This document shows, one piece after another, positions 18,908 to 27,858 of a stretch of DNA of 64,000 nucleotides (the first letter of the stretch is position 1; each line of letters begins with the position of its first letter). This stretch comes from Arenibacter nanhaiticus (GTDB lineage Bacteria > Bacteroidota > Bacteroidia > Flavobacteriales > Flavobacteriaceae). The stretch lies in NCBI RefSeq assembly GCF_900141935.1, contig NZ_FQYX01000015.1, forward strand, positions 28,981 through 92,980. The letters run 5' to 3'. The position numbers and the translations under genes are program-made. The notes below the pieces were generated by a model. It was not told the DNA's origin and did no database searches. It was given only the letters and a program-made list of their open reading frames with translations.

Positions 18908-19066
18908 AGCCGTAGCGTTGGCCTTTCTTGCGAAATGATTCATTCAGAATATTTTTTTGTCAGCACCTAAATTTTAGGAACTCGCTTTTGAAAAACAGCT
19001 AAATAAGATAATTCGTTTAGCTCAGACAGCCTAAAATCGCCAACGCGCAAGCTGGCCTCTTCACTA

Positions 19067-19087
19067 AAATAGTCCACTGGACTATTT
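19067..19087. repeat. Short inverted repeat AAATAGTCCA/TGGACTATTT
   Basis: Perfect 10-bp arms around one C (19077). It lies 160 bp after the 45-bp palindrome and 251 bp before the THX gene. Possible regulatory dyad or small repeat element; function unknown. Confidence 0.7.
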
Positions 19088-19337
19088 CTTAACGTTCGAT
19101 CCTCATTCAAATTTTACGATAAATTTTCGATAGGCCAGAGAAAAATAAAACCTTTAAAAAGACCCCCATATCGTCAAAAATCTTTTAAAATACAGATATA
19201 TAAAGTGTATGCAAAGATTGGCTCAAATCGTTTAGGACGCTATTGGCTAAAAACCATAAAACTTCTTTTGAATCGATTTAAAACTTGACAATGCCTTTTA
19301 AAAATTATACCTTAAAGAAAAATTTAAAAACCGAAAA

Positions 19338-19466
19338 ATGGGAAAAGGCGATAAAAAATCGAAAAGAGGCAAGATTATTAATAAAACCTATGGAACAAGG
19401 CGAAAACGAAAGTTAAAAAGAAAGCCTTCTATAGAAGAAAAGATAAGTGTAGGCAAAAAAAAATAA
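19338..19466 (+). CDS. 30S ribosomal protein THX
   Basis: 42 aa, MGKGDKKSKRGKIINKTYG then RRKRKLKRK-rich and ending SVGKKK. The start 'MGKGDKK(S/T)KRGKI' and the 'YGTRRKRK' segment are typical of the Bacteroidota THX family, a tiny basic protein bound to the head of the 30S subunit, first known from Thermus. The C-terminal acidic-basic tail (PSIEEKISV) is a little longer than the core. It is monocistronic. Its last three AAA codons and stop coincide with the T tract and stem of the yaaA terminator on the other strand. Confidence 0.85.
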   Translation: MGKGDKKSKRGKIINKTYGTRRKRKLKRKPSIEEKISVGKKK

Positions 19467-19487
19467 GCCTCTGAGAAGAGGCTTATT
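19455..19487 (-). terminator. Rho-independent terminator of yaaA overlapping the THX 3' end
   Basis: Stem AATAAGCCTC (19462-19471) with GAGGCTTATT (19478-19487), loop TGAGAA. Read on the minus strand the stem is followed by nine T residues (complement of the A run 19455-19463). On the plus strand the T run is poor, but the hairpin may still end the THX transcript. Confidence 0.8.
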
Positions 19488-19510
19488 CTAATATGTATAA
19501 AATTTTGTTA

Positions 19511-20272
19511 CTACCTGATAAATACGGGCTGATGCTCCTTTAAGGTATGTTCCTTACTGAACATATAGCCGTCACGGTCAAAAGCACGTATATCATCCAA
19601 AGTTGCGGCTTCGGTATCTAAAATATACCTTGCCATGGTACCCCGTGCCTTTTTAGCATAAAAACTAATAATCTTTAAGTGATCGTTTTTCCACTCTTTA
19701 AAAACCGGGCTTATGACGGTCGCTTGTAAGGCCTTTGTATCTACGGCACTAAAATACTCGTTACTGGCCAAGTTTACCAACAATTCTCCTTCTTCCATTT
19801 CGGAATTCAATTGGGCTGTTAGCGGTGTTTTCCAAAACTCGTATAAATTCTTCTTCCTTCCTACTTTTAATTGGGTTCCCATTTCCAATCGATATGCCTG
19901 TATTAAATCTAAAGGTTTTAACACCCCGTACAAGCCCGACAGTATCCTAAGGGTTCCCTGTAGCCTTTCCAATGCCGAACTCGGTATACTATAGGCATCC
20001 AATCCTTGGTATACATCTCCATTAAAAGCATATACCGCTGCCCTAGCGTTTTCTGGCGTAAAGGGAGTAGAAAACTCTTGATTCCTTTCCCAGTTCAATT
20101 GCGCCAAATTGTCCGAAATCCCCATAAGAGCTGATAGATCTTTGGGCTTTTTTTTGGCAAGCACCTTATTTAGTTCTGCTGCTTGTTCTAAAAAAACTGG
20201 CAGGGAATAGTCTTCTGTGGGTACCGTGCTTTTTAAATCTAACGACTTTGCAGGCGAAATTACTATTTTCAT
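19511..20272 (-). CDS. yaaA: Peroxide stress protein YaaA (UPF0246 family)
   Basis: 253 aa. Family blocks include 'MKIVISPAKSLDL' at the N terminus, 'FNGDVYQGLDA' near residue 80, 'LSGLYGVLKPLDLIQAYRLEMG' (split across 111-132) and 'VISFYAKKARG'-like 'IISFYAKKARGTMARYI'. In E. coli YaaA lowers free intracellular iron under H2O2 stress and binds DNA. Cytoplasmic. It is alone on the minus strand, closed by the terminator at 19455-19487. Start ATG at 20272 is clear. Confidence 0.92.
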   Translation of the reverse strand: MKIVISPAKSLDLKSTVPTEDYSLPVFLEQAAELNKVLAKKKPKDLSALMGISDNLAQLNWERNQEFSTPFTPENARAAVYAFNGDVYQGLDAYSIPSSALERLQGTLRILSGLYGVLKPLDLIQAYRLEMGTQLKVGRKKNLYEFWKTPLTAQLNSEMEEGELLVNLASNEYFSAVDTKALQATVISPVFKEWKNDHLKIISFYAKKARGTMARYILDTEAATLDDIRAFDRDGYMFSKEHTLKEHQPVFIR

Positions 20273-20402
20273 TCTAATGCTTATCTACTGTATTAAATCT
20301 TATATACCGTTGTTGATCCAAAACGATACCCAAAAATAACTTTCAAAATTCAGATTTCCCAGAAACCACCACTGTAATTATCGATACAGAAATCAATTAA
20401 AT

Positions 20403-21434
20403 CTATTCTGATTGACTGTGTTTGGCGTAATGTCTCCATTTTTCGATACAACTAACCATATCTTCCGGAATTTCAGAATCGAACCTCATATATTCCCCAC
20501 TTACTGGATGCACAAACCCCAAGGTTTTTGCATGCAGGGCCTGTCGCGGTAAAATTTTAAAGGCATTATCGACAAACTGTTTATATTTTGTAAAAGTGGT
20601 TCCCTTTAAGATCTTGTCCCCTCCATATCTTTCATCGTTGAACAGGGTGTGTCCTATATGCTTAAGGTGAACACGGATCTGATGGGTTCTTCCCGTTTCT
20701 AACCTACAGGATATCAAGGTTACATAGCCCAATCGCTCTACCACCTTGTAATGGGTCACCGCTTCTTTCCCTTGCTCTCCTTCCAAAAACACCTGCATTT
20801 GCAGCCTGTTTTTTGGATTACGGCCAATATGTCCTTCTATAGTACCTTCATCTTCTTCTACATTCCCCCAAACCAAGGCAATATATTCGCGTTCGCTACT
20901 TTTATCGAAAAATTGCTTGGCCAGATGTGTCATGGCTATTTCTGTCTTGGCCACTACCAAGAGCCCAGAAGTATCTTTATCTATGCGATGCACCAAACCT
21001 GGGCGTTCGTCGCTGTTCTTGGGTAAATTGGCGCTGTGAAACAACAAGGCATTGATCAATGTACCAGAGTAGTTGCCATGTCCGGGATGCACTACCATTC
21101 CGGCTGGTTTGTTAACCACCATCAGAGCATCGTCTTCATAAACAATATCTATCGGGATGTCTTCTGGCACCAGCAACATCTCGTGTGGAGGATGCGCAAA
21201 CATGACCCGTACATTATCTCCAGCCTTTACCTTGTAATTTTGTTTTACGGTTAATCCGTTAACCCAAATATTACCATCTTTTGCCGCTTGTTGAATTTTA
21301 TTTCTTGTAGCGTTTTCAATAAAATTCATTAAAAACTTATCTACTCTTAGGGGTTCCTGACCTTTAGAGGCACTAAAACTAAAATGCTCAAAAAGTTCTT
21401 CTTCATTTAAATCCCTATCATCTAATGTATCCAT
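20403..21434 (-). CDS. rluD: Ribosomal large subunit pseudouridine synthase, RluD type
   Basis: 343 aa. An N-terminal S4 RNA-binding domain (about 25-90, 'RVDKFLMNFIENATRNKIQQ') is followed by the RluA-type catalytic domain with the Asp motif 'VHRIDKDTSGLLVVAKT' and 'GRTHQIRVHLKHIGH'. RluD makes the pseudouridines of helix 69 in 23S rRNA; RluC or RluA-like specificity cannot be excluded. It starts 3 bp after the PASTA gene stop, so the two are coupled. Confidence 0.9.
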   Translation of the reverse strand: MDTLDDRDLNEEELFEHFSFSASKGQEPLRVDKFLMNFIENATRNKIQQAAKDGNIWVNGLTVKQNYKVKAGDNVRVMFAHPPHEMLLVPEDIPIDIVYEDDALMVVNKPAGMVVHPGHGNYSGTLINALLFHSANLPKNSDERPGLVHRIDKDTSGLLVVAKTEIAMTHLAKQFFDKSSEREYIALVWGNVEEDEGTIEGHIGRNPKNRLQMQVFLEGEQGKEAVTHYKVVERLGYVTLISCRLETGRTHQIRVHLKHIGHTLFNDERYGGDKILKGTTFTKYKQFVDNAFKILPRQALHAKTLGFVHPVSGEYMRFDSEIPEDMVSCIEKWRHYAKHSQSE

Positions 21435-21437
21435 ATG

Positions 21438-22025
21438 CTATTGTGAATCTGTTTCTACTGGGATATCTCCGGCAATATTACCGTTCCCACAAACCAATTC
21501 TATTTTTGAGGTCTTGGGCAATTTATCCCCAGGAGAAATACTCTTGCCTTTATATTTAATTTCGTACACCATATCTTTTCCCAATTTATCAATATAGCTC
21601 ACCCGCTCTACCTCCAATCCTACTGCTTTTAGCATAGCGCTTGCGTTCCTTTGGGTAACTTGAATAATATTGGGGATACTTACTTTTTGGTAGCCCGAAG
21701 GGTTTACGGTGATGTATAGTTTTCTGTTTTCCTTGACCTTGTTCCCGGCAGGGGGATTTTGATCTATAATAGAAAACCGCGGATAATCGGGATTATAGTT
21801 AGCAGAATCCAACACTTCATATCTCAATTTTGCCTTTTCGACTACCGATCTCATTTCACTGATCGACATTTTGGATAGATCCGGGACCTCCACAAATTCC
21901 CCGTGATTGGTAGAATTTTTCAACCACTGCATGGCACCTATCACCAAAACGACCGTTACAATTAGGGCTAGCACCAATTGCACAAAAAATGATTTACTAA
22001 ATAAAAATTTAAAAAAATTTCCCAT
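21438..22025 (-). CDS. PASTA domain-containing membrane protein
   Basis: 195 aa from the ATG at 22025, giving MGNFFKFLFSKSFF and a single TM (about 14-34); the longer TTG frame adds an implausible tail. Two PASTA modules follow outside the membrane (about 42-112 'VEVPDLSKMSISEM' and 113-182 'VSIPNIIQVTQRNASAMLKA'). PASTA domains bind peptidoglycan fragments or beta-lactams in kinases and PBPs; here there is no kinase domain. It is transcribed with rluD and divergent from ddl, a wall-synthesis gene, which fits a cell-envelope role. Confidence 0.87.
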   Translation of the reverse strand: MGNFFKFLFSKSFFVQLVLALIVTVVLVIGAMQWLKNSTNHGEFVEVPDLSKMSISEMRSVVEKAKLRYEVLDSANYNPDYPRFSIIDQNPPAGNKVKENRKLYITVNPSGYQKVSIPNIIQVTQRNASAMLKAVGLEVERVSYIDKLGKDMVYEIKYKGKSISPGDKLPKTSKIELVCGNGNIAGDIPVETDSQ

Positions 22026-22122
22026 GTTATATTTTATAGTCTGGCAAAGATAGAAAACCGAATGCTTTTTCTTTACTTTGAACACATGATATTTGTTTAT
22101 TGATTTTACCCTTAACAGAACT

Positions 22123-23106
22123 ATGAAAATAAATGTTGCGATCATAATGGGCGGCTACTCTAGCGAGTACAAAATCTCCCTAATAAGCGGCCAGGTTGTT
22201 TACGACCATTTAAACAAAGAAAAATTTAATGCCTTCAAAATCCATATTTTAAAGGAAAAGTGGGTGTATGTAGATGAGAACGATCGCGAACACCCCGTAA
22301 ACAAGGACGATTTTTCGGTAGACACCCCCACTGAATCCATCAAATTCGACTGTGTTTTTAATGCTATCCACGGTTCGCCCGGGGAAGATGGCCTCATGCA
22401 GGCATATTTTGAACTTTTGGGCATCAAACAAACTTCATGTGATTATTATCAAGCATCCCTAACGTTTAACAAACGAGACTTGCTGAGTGTTTTAAAACCA
22501 TATGGAATAAAATCTGCCGCGTCCTACTACTTAAATCTTGGAGATGAAATTAGGGAGGACGAAATTATAGCAGCTGTGGGCCTCCCGTGCTTTGTTAAGG
22601 CCAATAAGGCCGGCAGTAGCTTTGGAATAAGCAAGGTCTATGAAAAAGAAGCGCTGGCAAAAGCCATTGAAAAGGCCTTTGCCGAAGATAACGAAATCAT
22701 TATTGAAGCTTTTTTAAATGGCACCGAGGTGTCCGTAGGGGTCATCAAATACCAAGGTCAGACCAAAGTGCTGCCTATCACGGAGATTGTATCGGAAAAC
22801 GACTTTTTTGATTACGCTGCCAAATATGAAGGGAAATCACAGGAAATTACCCCGGCAAGAATAAGCGACCAACAAGCCTTACGAGTGACAAACATAGCTA
22901 AATTAGCGTACGAGCGCTTAAAAATGCGCGGGTTCTCCAGAAGTGAATTTATTTTCGTAGAGGACGAACCCTATATGTTAGAAATGAATACCACCCCCGG
23001 CCTTACCACCGAAAGTATCTTGCCACAACAGGCACAGGCCGCCGGTATTTCTATGTCTGAGCTTTTTGAAAGTGCTATTTGGGAAGCTTTGGAACAAAAT
23101 AATTAA
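22123..23106 (+). CDS. ddl: D-alanine--D-alanine ligase
   Basis: 327 aa ATP-grasp ligase making the D-Ala-D-Ala dipeptide for peptidoglycan. 'NVAIIMGGYSSEYKISLISG' (N terminus), 'HGSPGEDGLMQAYFELLGI', 'PCFVKANKAGSSFGISKV' and 'MLEMNTTPGLTTESILPQQA' are all family motifs; the Tyr/Lys dipeptide-type loop cannot be judged fully. I start at ATG 22123 rather than TTG 22093. It is divergent from the PASTA gene with a 97-bp shared upstream region. Confidence 0.95.
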   Translation: MKINVAIIMGGYSSEYKISLISGQVVYDHLNKEKFNAFKIHILKEKWVYVDENDREHPVNKDDFSVDTPTESIKFDCVFNAIHGSPGEDGLMQAYFELLGIKQTSCDYYQASLTFNKRDLLSVLKPYGIKSAASYYLNLGDEIREDEIIAAVGLPCFVKANKAGSSFGISKVYEKEALAKAIEKAFAEDNEIIIEAFLNGTEVSVGVIKYQGQTKVLPITEIVSENDFFDYAAKYEGKSQEITPARISDQQALRVTNIAKLAYERLKMRGFSRSEFIFVEDEPYMLEMNTTPGLTTESILPQQAQAAGISMSELFESAIWEALEQNN

Positions 23107-23130
23107 CTTTAGGATATTAAAACCAAACCA

Positions 23131-23164
23131 ATACGCATTGTTCATTATTTGGAACAATGCGTAT
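23131..23164. repeat. 13-bp perfect inverted repeat between ddl and coaD
   Basis: ATACGCATTGTTC (23131-23143) and GAACAATGCGTAT (23152-23164) with an 8-base loop. No T run follows on either strand, so it is either a poor terminator for ddl or a regulatory or RNA-processing hairpin ahead of coaD. Confidence 0.75.
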
Positions 23165-23223
23165 GACCACCTTTCACCAAGCTCAATTCCAGTGTCAGGT
23201 GCTCGCCCTAAAAAGAAAAATCA

Positions 23224-23682
23224 ATGATAAGACGTGCAGTATTTCCAGGTTCTTTTGATCCGTTAACCTTAGGACATGCCGATATTATTCAAAGAGGCAT
23301 TACTCTTTTTGATGAACTGGTGATTGCCATCGGCATCAATTCGGATAAAAAATATATGTTTACCCTAGAAGAACGTAAAAAATTCATCACCGAAGCTTTT
23401 AAGGACGAACCAAAAATATCGGTCCTTACCTACGAGGGCTTAACGGTAGATTTTTGTAAAAAAATCAATGCTGGCTTTATTCTCAGAGGATTGAGAAATC
23501 CTGCGGATTTCGAATTTGAGAAAGCCATCGCACACACCAACAGAAAACTATCCGAAATAGAAACCGTATTTTTGCTGACCTCCTCGGGAAAATCATACAT
23601 CAGTTCTTCCATCGTTAGGGATGTTATTAGAAATAATGGCGACTATACCGGACTGGTCCCAGATTCAGTACGATGGAAATGA
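23224..23682 (+). CDS. coaD: Pantetheine-phosphate adenylyltransferase
   Basis: 152 aa nucleotidyltransferase, penultimate step of coenzyme A synthesis. 'FPGSFDPLTLGHADII' carries the (T/H)xGH ATP site, 'RGLRNPADFEFE' the substrate Arg region, and 'ISSSIVRDVIRNNGD' the ISSTxxR-type motif. Full length for the family. It follows ddl by 117 bp, the gap holding the 13-bp dyad. Confidence 0.95.
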   Translation: MIRRAVFPGSFDPLTLGHADIIQRGITLFDELVIAIGINSDKKYMFTLEERKKFITEAFKDEPKISVLTYEGLTVDFCKKINAGFILRGLRNPADFEFEKAIAHTNRKLSEIETVFLLTSSGKSYISSSIVRDVIRNNGDYTGLVPDSVRWK

Positions 23683-23836
23683 ATTTTAGAACCAGGGCTA
23701 TTGTCTATAAAGTTTTTTTTTAAAAAAAACACCCCTTTTTGTGTAATTTATCACTAAACCACTGATTATATTGAGTTCACAACAAAGAATTCCAATTATT
23801 TATAAATTCTAACTAATTTTACAGAAACCATTAATC

Positions 23837-25687
23837 ATGTTGAGATCCCCCCTCAAAGCCAATGACAACATATTAATCAGGCAACTACCTACACCAACAG
23901 CCTTTATAAACAAGGATTTTAAGGTAGTGTTTGCGGCCGACAAATGGACTCAAGAATTAAATTTTAACAAGGGTGAAGTTGTTGACAAAACCCTTCAAGA
24001 ACTTTTTAAAAAATTAGAAGACACTACCTTAAACTCCTTAAAAGAATGTTTTCGCGGCCAACAGCCACAACCCAACATAGAGCTATACACAGACCATACT
24101 TTTAAGGAAAGATATATTGAGTGGTCTTATTCCCCTTGGTTCGATGAACATGAGAATGCTATTGGCGCCATCGTTCAAACCGAAGATGTGGGGCAAAGAC
24201 TAAAAAGTGAGTTAGAAAAGGAAAAGTTAGAATTCCTGCTTCAAGAAACCTCTCTTTCAGGAAAAATAGGAAATTGGGAGTATATAAAAAACCAAGAAAC
24301 GGTCATTGGCTGTCAGGTCTTCAGAAACATCTTGGAAATAGATGAACATTTTGAATTAGACCTGAACAATATCATCGATTTTTTCAAGCCGGGATACGAC
24401 AGGAACACCATTTCTATGGCCATCTATTCTGCGACGGAAAACAAAACGTCTTGGAACGAAAAATTACAGATTATCACCGCAAAGGGGTGTTTAAAATGGG
24501 TAATGGTTTCCGGAAAGCCATTTTACAAAAGTGGAAAATATGCCGGATTGATCGTGTTAACCCAAGATATTACGGACTTTGTACACAAGGAACAAAAAAC
24601 CAAAGCCAATGAACGTCTATTAAGGACCTTAATCAATAATATTCCGATACAAGTTCATATCAAGGACACAAAATTCAGAAAAATTTTAGCCAATAAATCC
24701 GAACTGGAATTTTGCGGATTTCATAGCGATTCTGATATTATCGGGAAAACCGATTTTGATATTTTCGATAAAGAAACGGCTCAAAAATATCGTGAACACG
24801 ATTTGGAGGTCATGATATCCCAAACCCCATCTTTGAATACTGAACTAGTCCATAAGCATGCTGACGGAAACTTTTCGACCTTTTTAACATCTAAAATTCC
24901 CTTAAAGGGCGAAAATGGTGAAATCACCGGTTTAGTAGGCATTAATATGGATATTACCGACCTTAAAAAGAAGGAAAAGGAACTAAAAACCCTCAATCAC
25001 GTCACTACCCAACAAAATAAAAAACTCATTAATTTTGCCCATATCGTTTCTCACAACCTAAGGTCCCATTCGGCAAATTTTTCCATGTTGCTCGATTTCC
25101 TGACCAATGAAGAAGATGAAGAAGAAAAGGCAAGAATCATGAAGATGCTAAGGGAATCTTCGGACAACCTAATGGAGACCCTTCACAACCTGAATGACAT
25201 AGTGACTATTAGCAGTGAGCAAATCTTGTTAAAGAAAAAAATAAATATAAACGAAAAGATTCATTCAATTTTAAAAAATATTTCTACCTTATTGGATGAA
25301 AATAAAGCAACTGTGATCTGTGAAATTCCAGATGGTGTTTTTATAAATGTGGTTCCTTCTTATTTTGACTCCATAATCTTAAGCCTCTTAACCAATGCCG
25401 TTAGATTTAAAAAGCCACATATAGCCCCAGTTATTAAAATTAGTGTCAATTATGTTCAAAATTATACTCAGATTAAAATTGAAGATAATGGCTTGGGCAT
25501 TGATATGAAAAAAAATGGCCATAAATTATTTGGCATGTACAAGACATTCCACAATAATACCAGTACCAAAGGACTAGGTTTGTTTATTGTTAAAAACCAA
25601 ATAGAAGCCATGGGAGGTAAAATTAACGCACAAAGCCAAATAGATATTGGCTCCACCTTTAATTTATACTTTAATGAAGAACATTAA
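23837..25687 (+). CDS. PAS-domain sensor histidine kinase (cytoplasmic)
   Basis: 616 aa, no signal peptide or TM. Three PAS-like modules (about 10-120, 135-245 and 255-375; the last two have PAC-type ends 'GLIVLTQDITDF' and 'GLVGINMDITDL'), then a phosphoacceptor helix with 'HIVSHNLRSHSAN' (His406), and an HATPase_c domain with 'LLTNAVRFKKPHI', 'IEDNGLGIDM' and 'GLGLFIVKNQIEAMGG'. The SHNLRSH form of the H box is common in Bacteroidota PAS kinases. It overlaps the next gene, a response regulator, by 14 bp and is probably its kinase. The signal is unknown. Confidence 0.9.
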   Translation: MLRSPLKANDNILIRQLPTPTAFINKDFKVVFAADKWTQELNFNKGEVVDKTLQELFKKLEDTTLNSLKECFRGQQPQPNIELYTDHTFKERYIEWSYSPWFDEHENAIGAIVQTEDVGQRLKSELEKEKLEFLLQETSLSGKIGNWEYIKNQETVIGCQVFRNILEIDEHFELDLNNIIDFFKPGYDRNTISMAIYSATENKTSWNEKLQIITAKGCLKWVMVSGKPFYKSGKYAGLIVLTQDITDFVHKEQKTKANERLLRTLINNIPIQVHIKDTKFRKILANKSELEFCGFHSDSDIIGKTDFDIFDKETAQKYREHDLEVMISQTPSLNTELVHKHADGNFSTFLTSKIPLKGENGEITGLVGINMDITDLKKKEKELKTLNHVTTQQNKKLINFAHIVSHNLRSHSANFSMLLDFLTNEEDEEEKARIMKMLRESSDNLMETLHNLNDIVTISSEQILLKKKININEKIHSILKNISTLLDENKATVICEIPDGVFINVVPSYFDSIILSLLTNAVRFKKPHIAPVIKISVNYVQNYTQIKIEDNGLGIDMKKNGHKLFGMYKTFHNNTSTKGLGLFIVKNQIEAMGGKINAQSQIDIGSTFNLYFNEEH

Positions 25688-26078
25688 TACAATTTTCATT
25701 ATTGATGACGACCCAATAACCGTGTATGGAATAAAAAAAATATTACATTCCGTAGCAGTTTGTCATCACATATTTGAGTTTAAAAACGGTCAGACTGCCA
25801 TTGATGAAATCAGGAAAATAATCATTGAAAATTCCCATTTACCAGAGTTGATTTTCTTGGACATTAATATGCCTGTAATGGACGGTTGGGAGTTTTTAGA
25901 GGCGTTTATCTCCTTGCCTATCTCCAAAAACATCAATATCAATATTGTTACTTCCTCTATTGACCAGTACGACAAAGAAAAATCGGAAAATTTTAAATCT
26001 TTGACCCATCATCGCATTGCCTTTAATAGCAAACCCATCCGAAGATCTGAAATTGAAGAAATCACCAAAGCTATTTAG
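25674..26078 (+). CDS. Single-domain response regulator
   Basis: 134 aa receiver domain only, from ATG 25674. Acidic pocket 'IIDDDP' at 9-14, phosphoacceptor Asp63 in 'IFLDINMPVMDGWEF', Thr/Ser switch in 'NIVTSSID' and the conserved Lys in 'FNSKPI'. No output domain, so it acts like CheY/Spo0F or through protein contact. The overlap with the PAS kinase gene supports the pair working together. The longer frame from TTG 25647 lies inside the kinase gene and is unlikely. Confidence 0.9.
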   Translation: MKNINTIFIIDDDPITVYGIKKILHSVAVCHHIFEFKNGQTAIDEIRKIIIENSHLPELIFLDINMPVMDGWEFLEAFISLPISKNININIVTSSIDQYDKEKSENFKSLTHHRIAFNSKPIRRSEIEEITKAI

Positions 26079-26105
26079 ATATACCAACACATAAACACCC
26101 CACCT

Positions 26106-27854
26106 TTGAAGAGACTCCTCCTTTCCCTATGTTTACTTTTTCATTTTTCCTCTTGCAACGAAAAGGACACTAAGGAGACCACTACTTTTAAAACTGTTTT
26201 TGAACAAAGCAAGGGCGAAGAAACGGCCACTTACGACCAAACCATAGCCTTTTATAAAGCGCTGGCGAAAGAATTTCCCCAAGTTGGCATACGGACAGTA
26301 GGAAGTACAGATAGCGGCTTACCGCTACATATGGTGACTTTTAACCCAGAATCGGAGTTTAACTTCCAAAAAATAGGCAAAACCAAAACTGTAATCTTAA
26401 TCAATAACGGCATACACCCCGGAGAGAGTGATGGTATTGATGCCACTATGATGCTTTTCAGGGATTTGGCCCTAAAAAAAATCACCTCTCCAAAAAATAC
26501 TGTGGTCGTCACCATTCCTATTTACAATATTGGTGGGGCACTAAAGAGAAACTCCTTTACAAGGGCCAACCAAAACGGCCCCAAATCTTATGGCTTTAGG
26601 GGAAATACCAACAATTACGACCTGAATCGCGATTTTATCAAAACGGACACCAAAAATATGCACAGTTTTGCTACCATTTTTCACATGACAAAACCCGACA
26701 TATTTATTGACAACCATGTAAGTAATGGCGCCGATTACCAATATACCCTCACACATCTTTTCACTCAACACAATAAATTGGACGGAGTATTGGGCGAATA
26801 CATCCACAAGGAGATGATGCCTTCCCTTGAAAAATCATTGGCTAAAGCGCAATGGGATATAACACCCTACGTCAACGTATTTAATGAAGTACCTGAAAAA
26901 GGCTTTTCGCAGTTCATGGATTACCCACGATATTCTACCGGTTATACAAGCCTGTGGAATACCCTAGGGTTAATGGTCGAGACGCATATGCTTAAGCCTT
27001 ACCCCAAAAGAGTAGAAGCCACCTATGTGCTGATGACAAAGATGTTGGAGATTGCGGATCGCGATACTAATAAAATAAAACGGTTAAGGGAGAGAACCTT
27101 TGACGCTTACCTAGAAAAACAAGACTACCCGCTACAATGGGCAATTGATACCACCAAAAGCACCACCCTTCGGTTCAAAGGTTTTGATGCCGATATCATC
27201 CCTAGCGAAGTCACCGGTTTTCCCAGGCTTAAATACAACCGGGACAAACCTTTTACAAAAGAAGTCGAGTATCAAAATTATTTCACCCCTACCAAGACGG
27301 TAAAAATCCCCAAGGCCTATATCCTAAAAAAGGGCCTGGATAAGATTCTTGAACTATTTAGGGTAAACCAAATAAGTTTTGAAACCTTAAAAAAAGACAG
27401 CAGTATCACCGTTGAGGCTTATAAAATCAAAAAGTATAATACCTACAACCAGCCTTACGAAGGTCACTACCCACATTACAATACCGAAATAACCCCTAGC
27501 CGCAAAAAAATAACCTTTTCTGCCGGTGATATTATAGTACCGACCAATCAAAAAGGGATGCGCTATTTACTAGAAACCCTAGAACCAGAGGCAACCGATT
27601 CTTTTTTTAATTGGAATTTCTTCGATGCCATCCTGCAACAAAAGGAAGGATTTTCGCCTTATGTATTCGAGGATGTAGCCTCCGAGCTCTTAAAAGAAGA
27701 CCCACAACTAAAAGAGGTTTTTTTCACTAAGAAAGAAAATGACAGCCTCTTTGCAAATAGCTGGTACTCCCAACTAGACTGGATATATAAACAGTCACCA
27801 TATTATGAACCGGCACATATGCAATACCCTATATACCGGATTTTAAAGGAATAA
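26106..27854 (+). CDS. M14 family metallocarboxypeptidase, lipoprotein
   Basis: 582 aa. The frame opens with TTG at 26106, which is needed for the lipoprotein signal peptide 'MKRLLLSLCLLFHFSSC' (lipidated Cys17); the next in-frame ATG is more than 200 bp on. The peptidase_M14 domain shows the zinc HxxE in 'GIHPGESDGIDATMM', substrate Arg in 'NYDLNRDFI', the second zinc His in 'DNHVSNGADYQ', and the catalytic Glu in 'LMVETHMLKPY'. It would act on peptides at the outer membrane or periplasm. It ends 4 bp from the convergent NUDIX stop. Confidence 0.9.
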   Translation: MKRLLLSLCLLFHFSSCNEKDTKETTTFKTVFEQSKGEETATYDQTIAFYKALAKEFPQVGIRTVGSTDSGLPLHMVTFNPESEFNFQKIGKTKTVILINNGIHPGESDGIDATMMLFRDLALKKITSPKNTVVVTIPIYNIGGALKRNSFTRANQNGPKSYGFRGNTNNYDLNRDFIKTDTKNMHSFATIFHMTKPDIFIDNHVSNGADYQYTLTHLFTQHNKLDGVLGEYIHKEMMPSLEKSLAKAQWDITPYVNVFNEVPEKGFSQFMDYPRYSTGYTSLWNTLGLMVETHMLKPYPKRVEATYVLMTKMLEIADRDTNKIKRLRERTFDAYLEKQDYPLQWAIDTTKSTTLRFKGFDADIIPSEVTGFPRLKYNRDKPFTKEVEYQNYFTPTKTVKIPKAYILKKGLDKILELFRVNQISFETLKKDSSITVEAYKIKKYNTYNQPYEGHYPHYNTEITPSRKKITFSAGDIIVPTNQKGMRYLLETLEPEATDSFFNWNFFDAILQQKEGFSPYVFEDVASELLKEDPQLKEVFFTKKENDSLFANSWYSQLDWIYKQSPYYEPAHMQYPIYRILKE

Positions 27855-27858
27855 AAAT

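Larger units (their letters stand above)
18552..19337. other. 786-bp intergenic region without a recognisable gene
   Basis: Between pyc and the THX gene. It contains a small GGCGAT dyad (18709-18724), the 45-bp palindrome at 18863-18907, and a second dyad at 19067-19087, listed separately. Short in-frame stretches such as 'LAFEKQLNKIIRLAQTA' near 18980-19035 could be the worn remains of a coding sequence, but I cannot assign them. Composition is mixed, with GC-richer patches around the palindromes. Confidence 0.5.

Noticed and set aside
19291..19416. 41-codon ORF (MPFKNYTLKKNL...) overlapping the THX gene in another frame
   Set aside because: THX matches a known family in full, so the overlapping frame is a by-product of its Lys/Arg-rich sequence.
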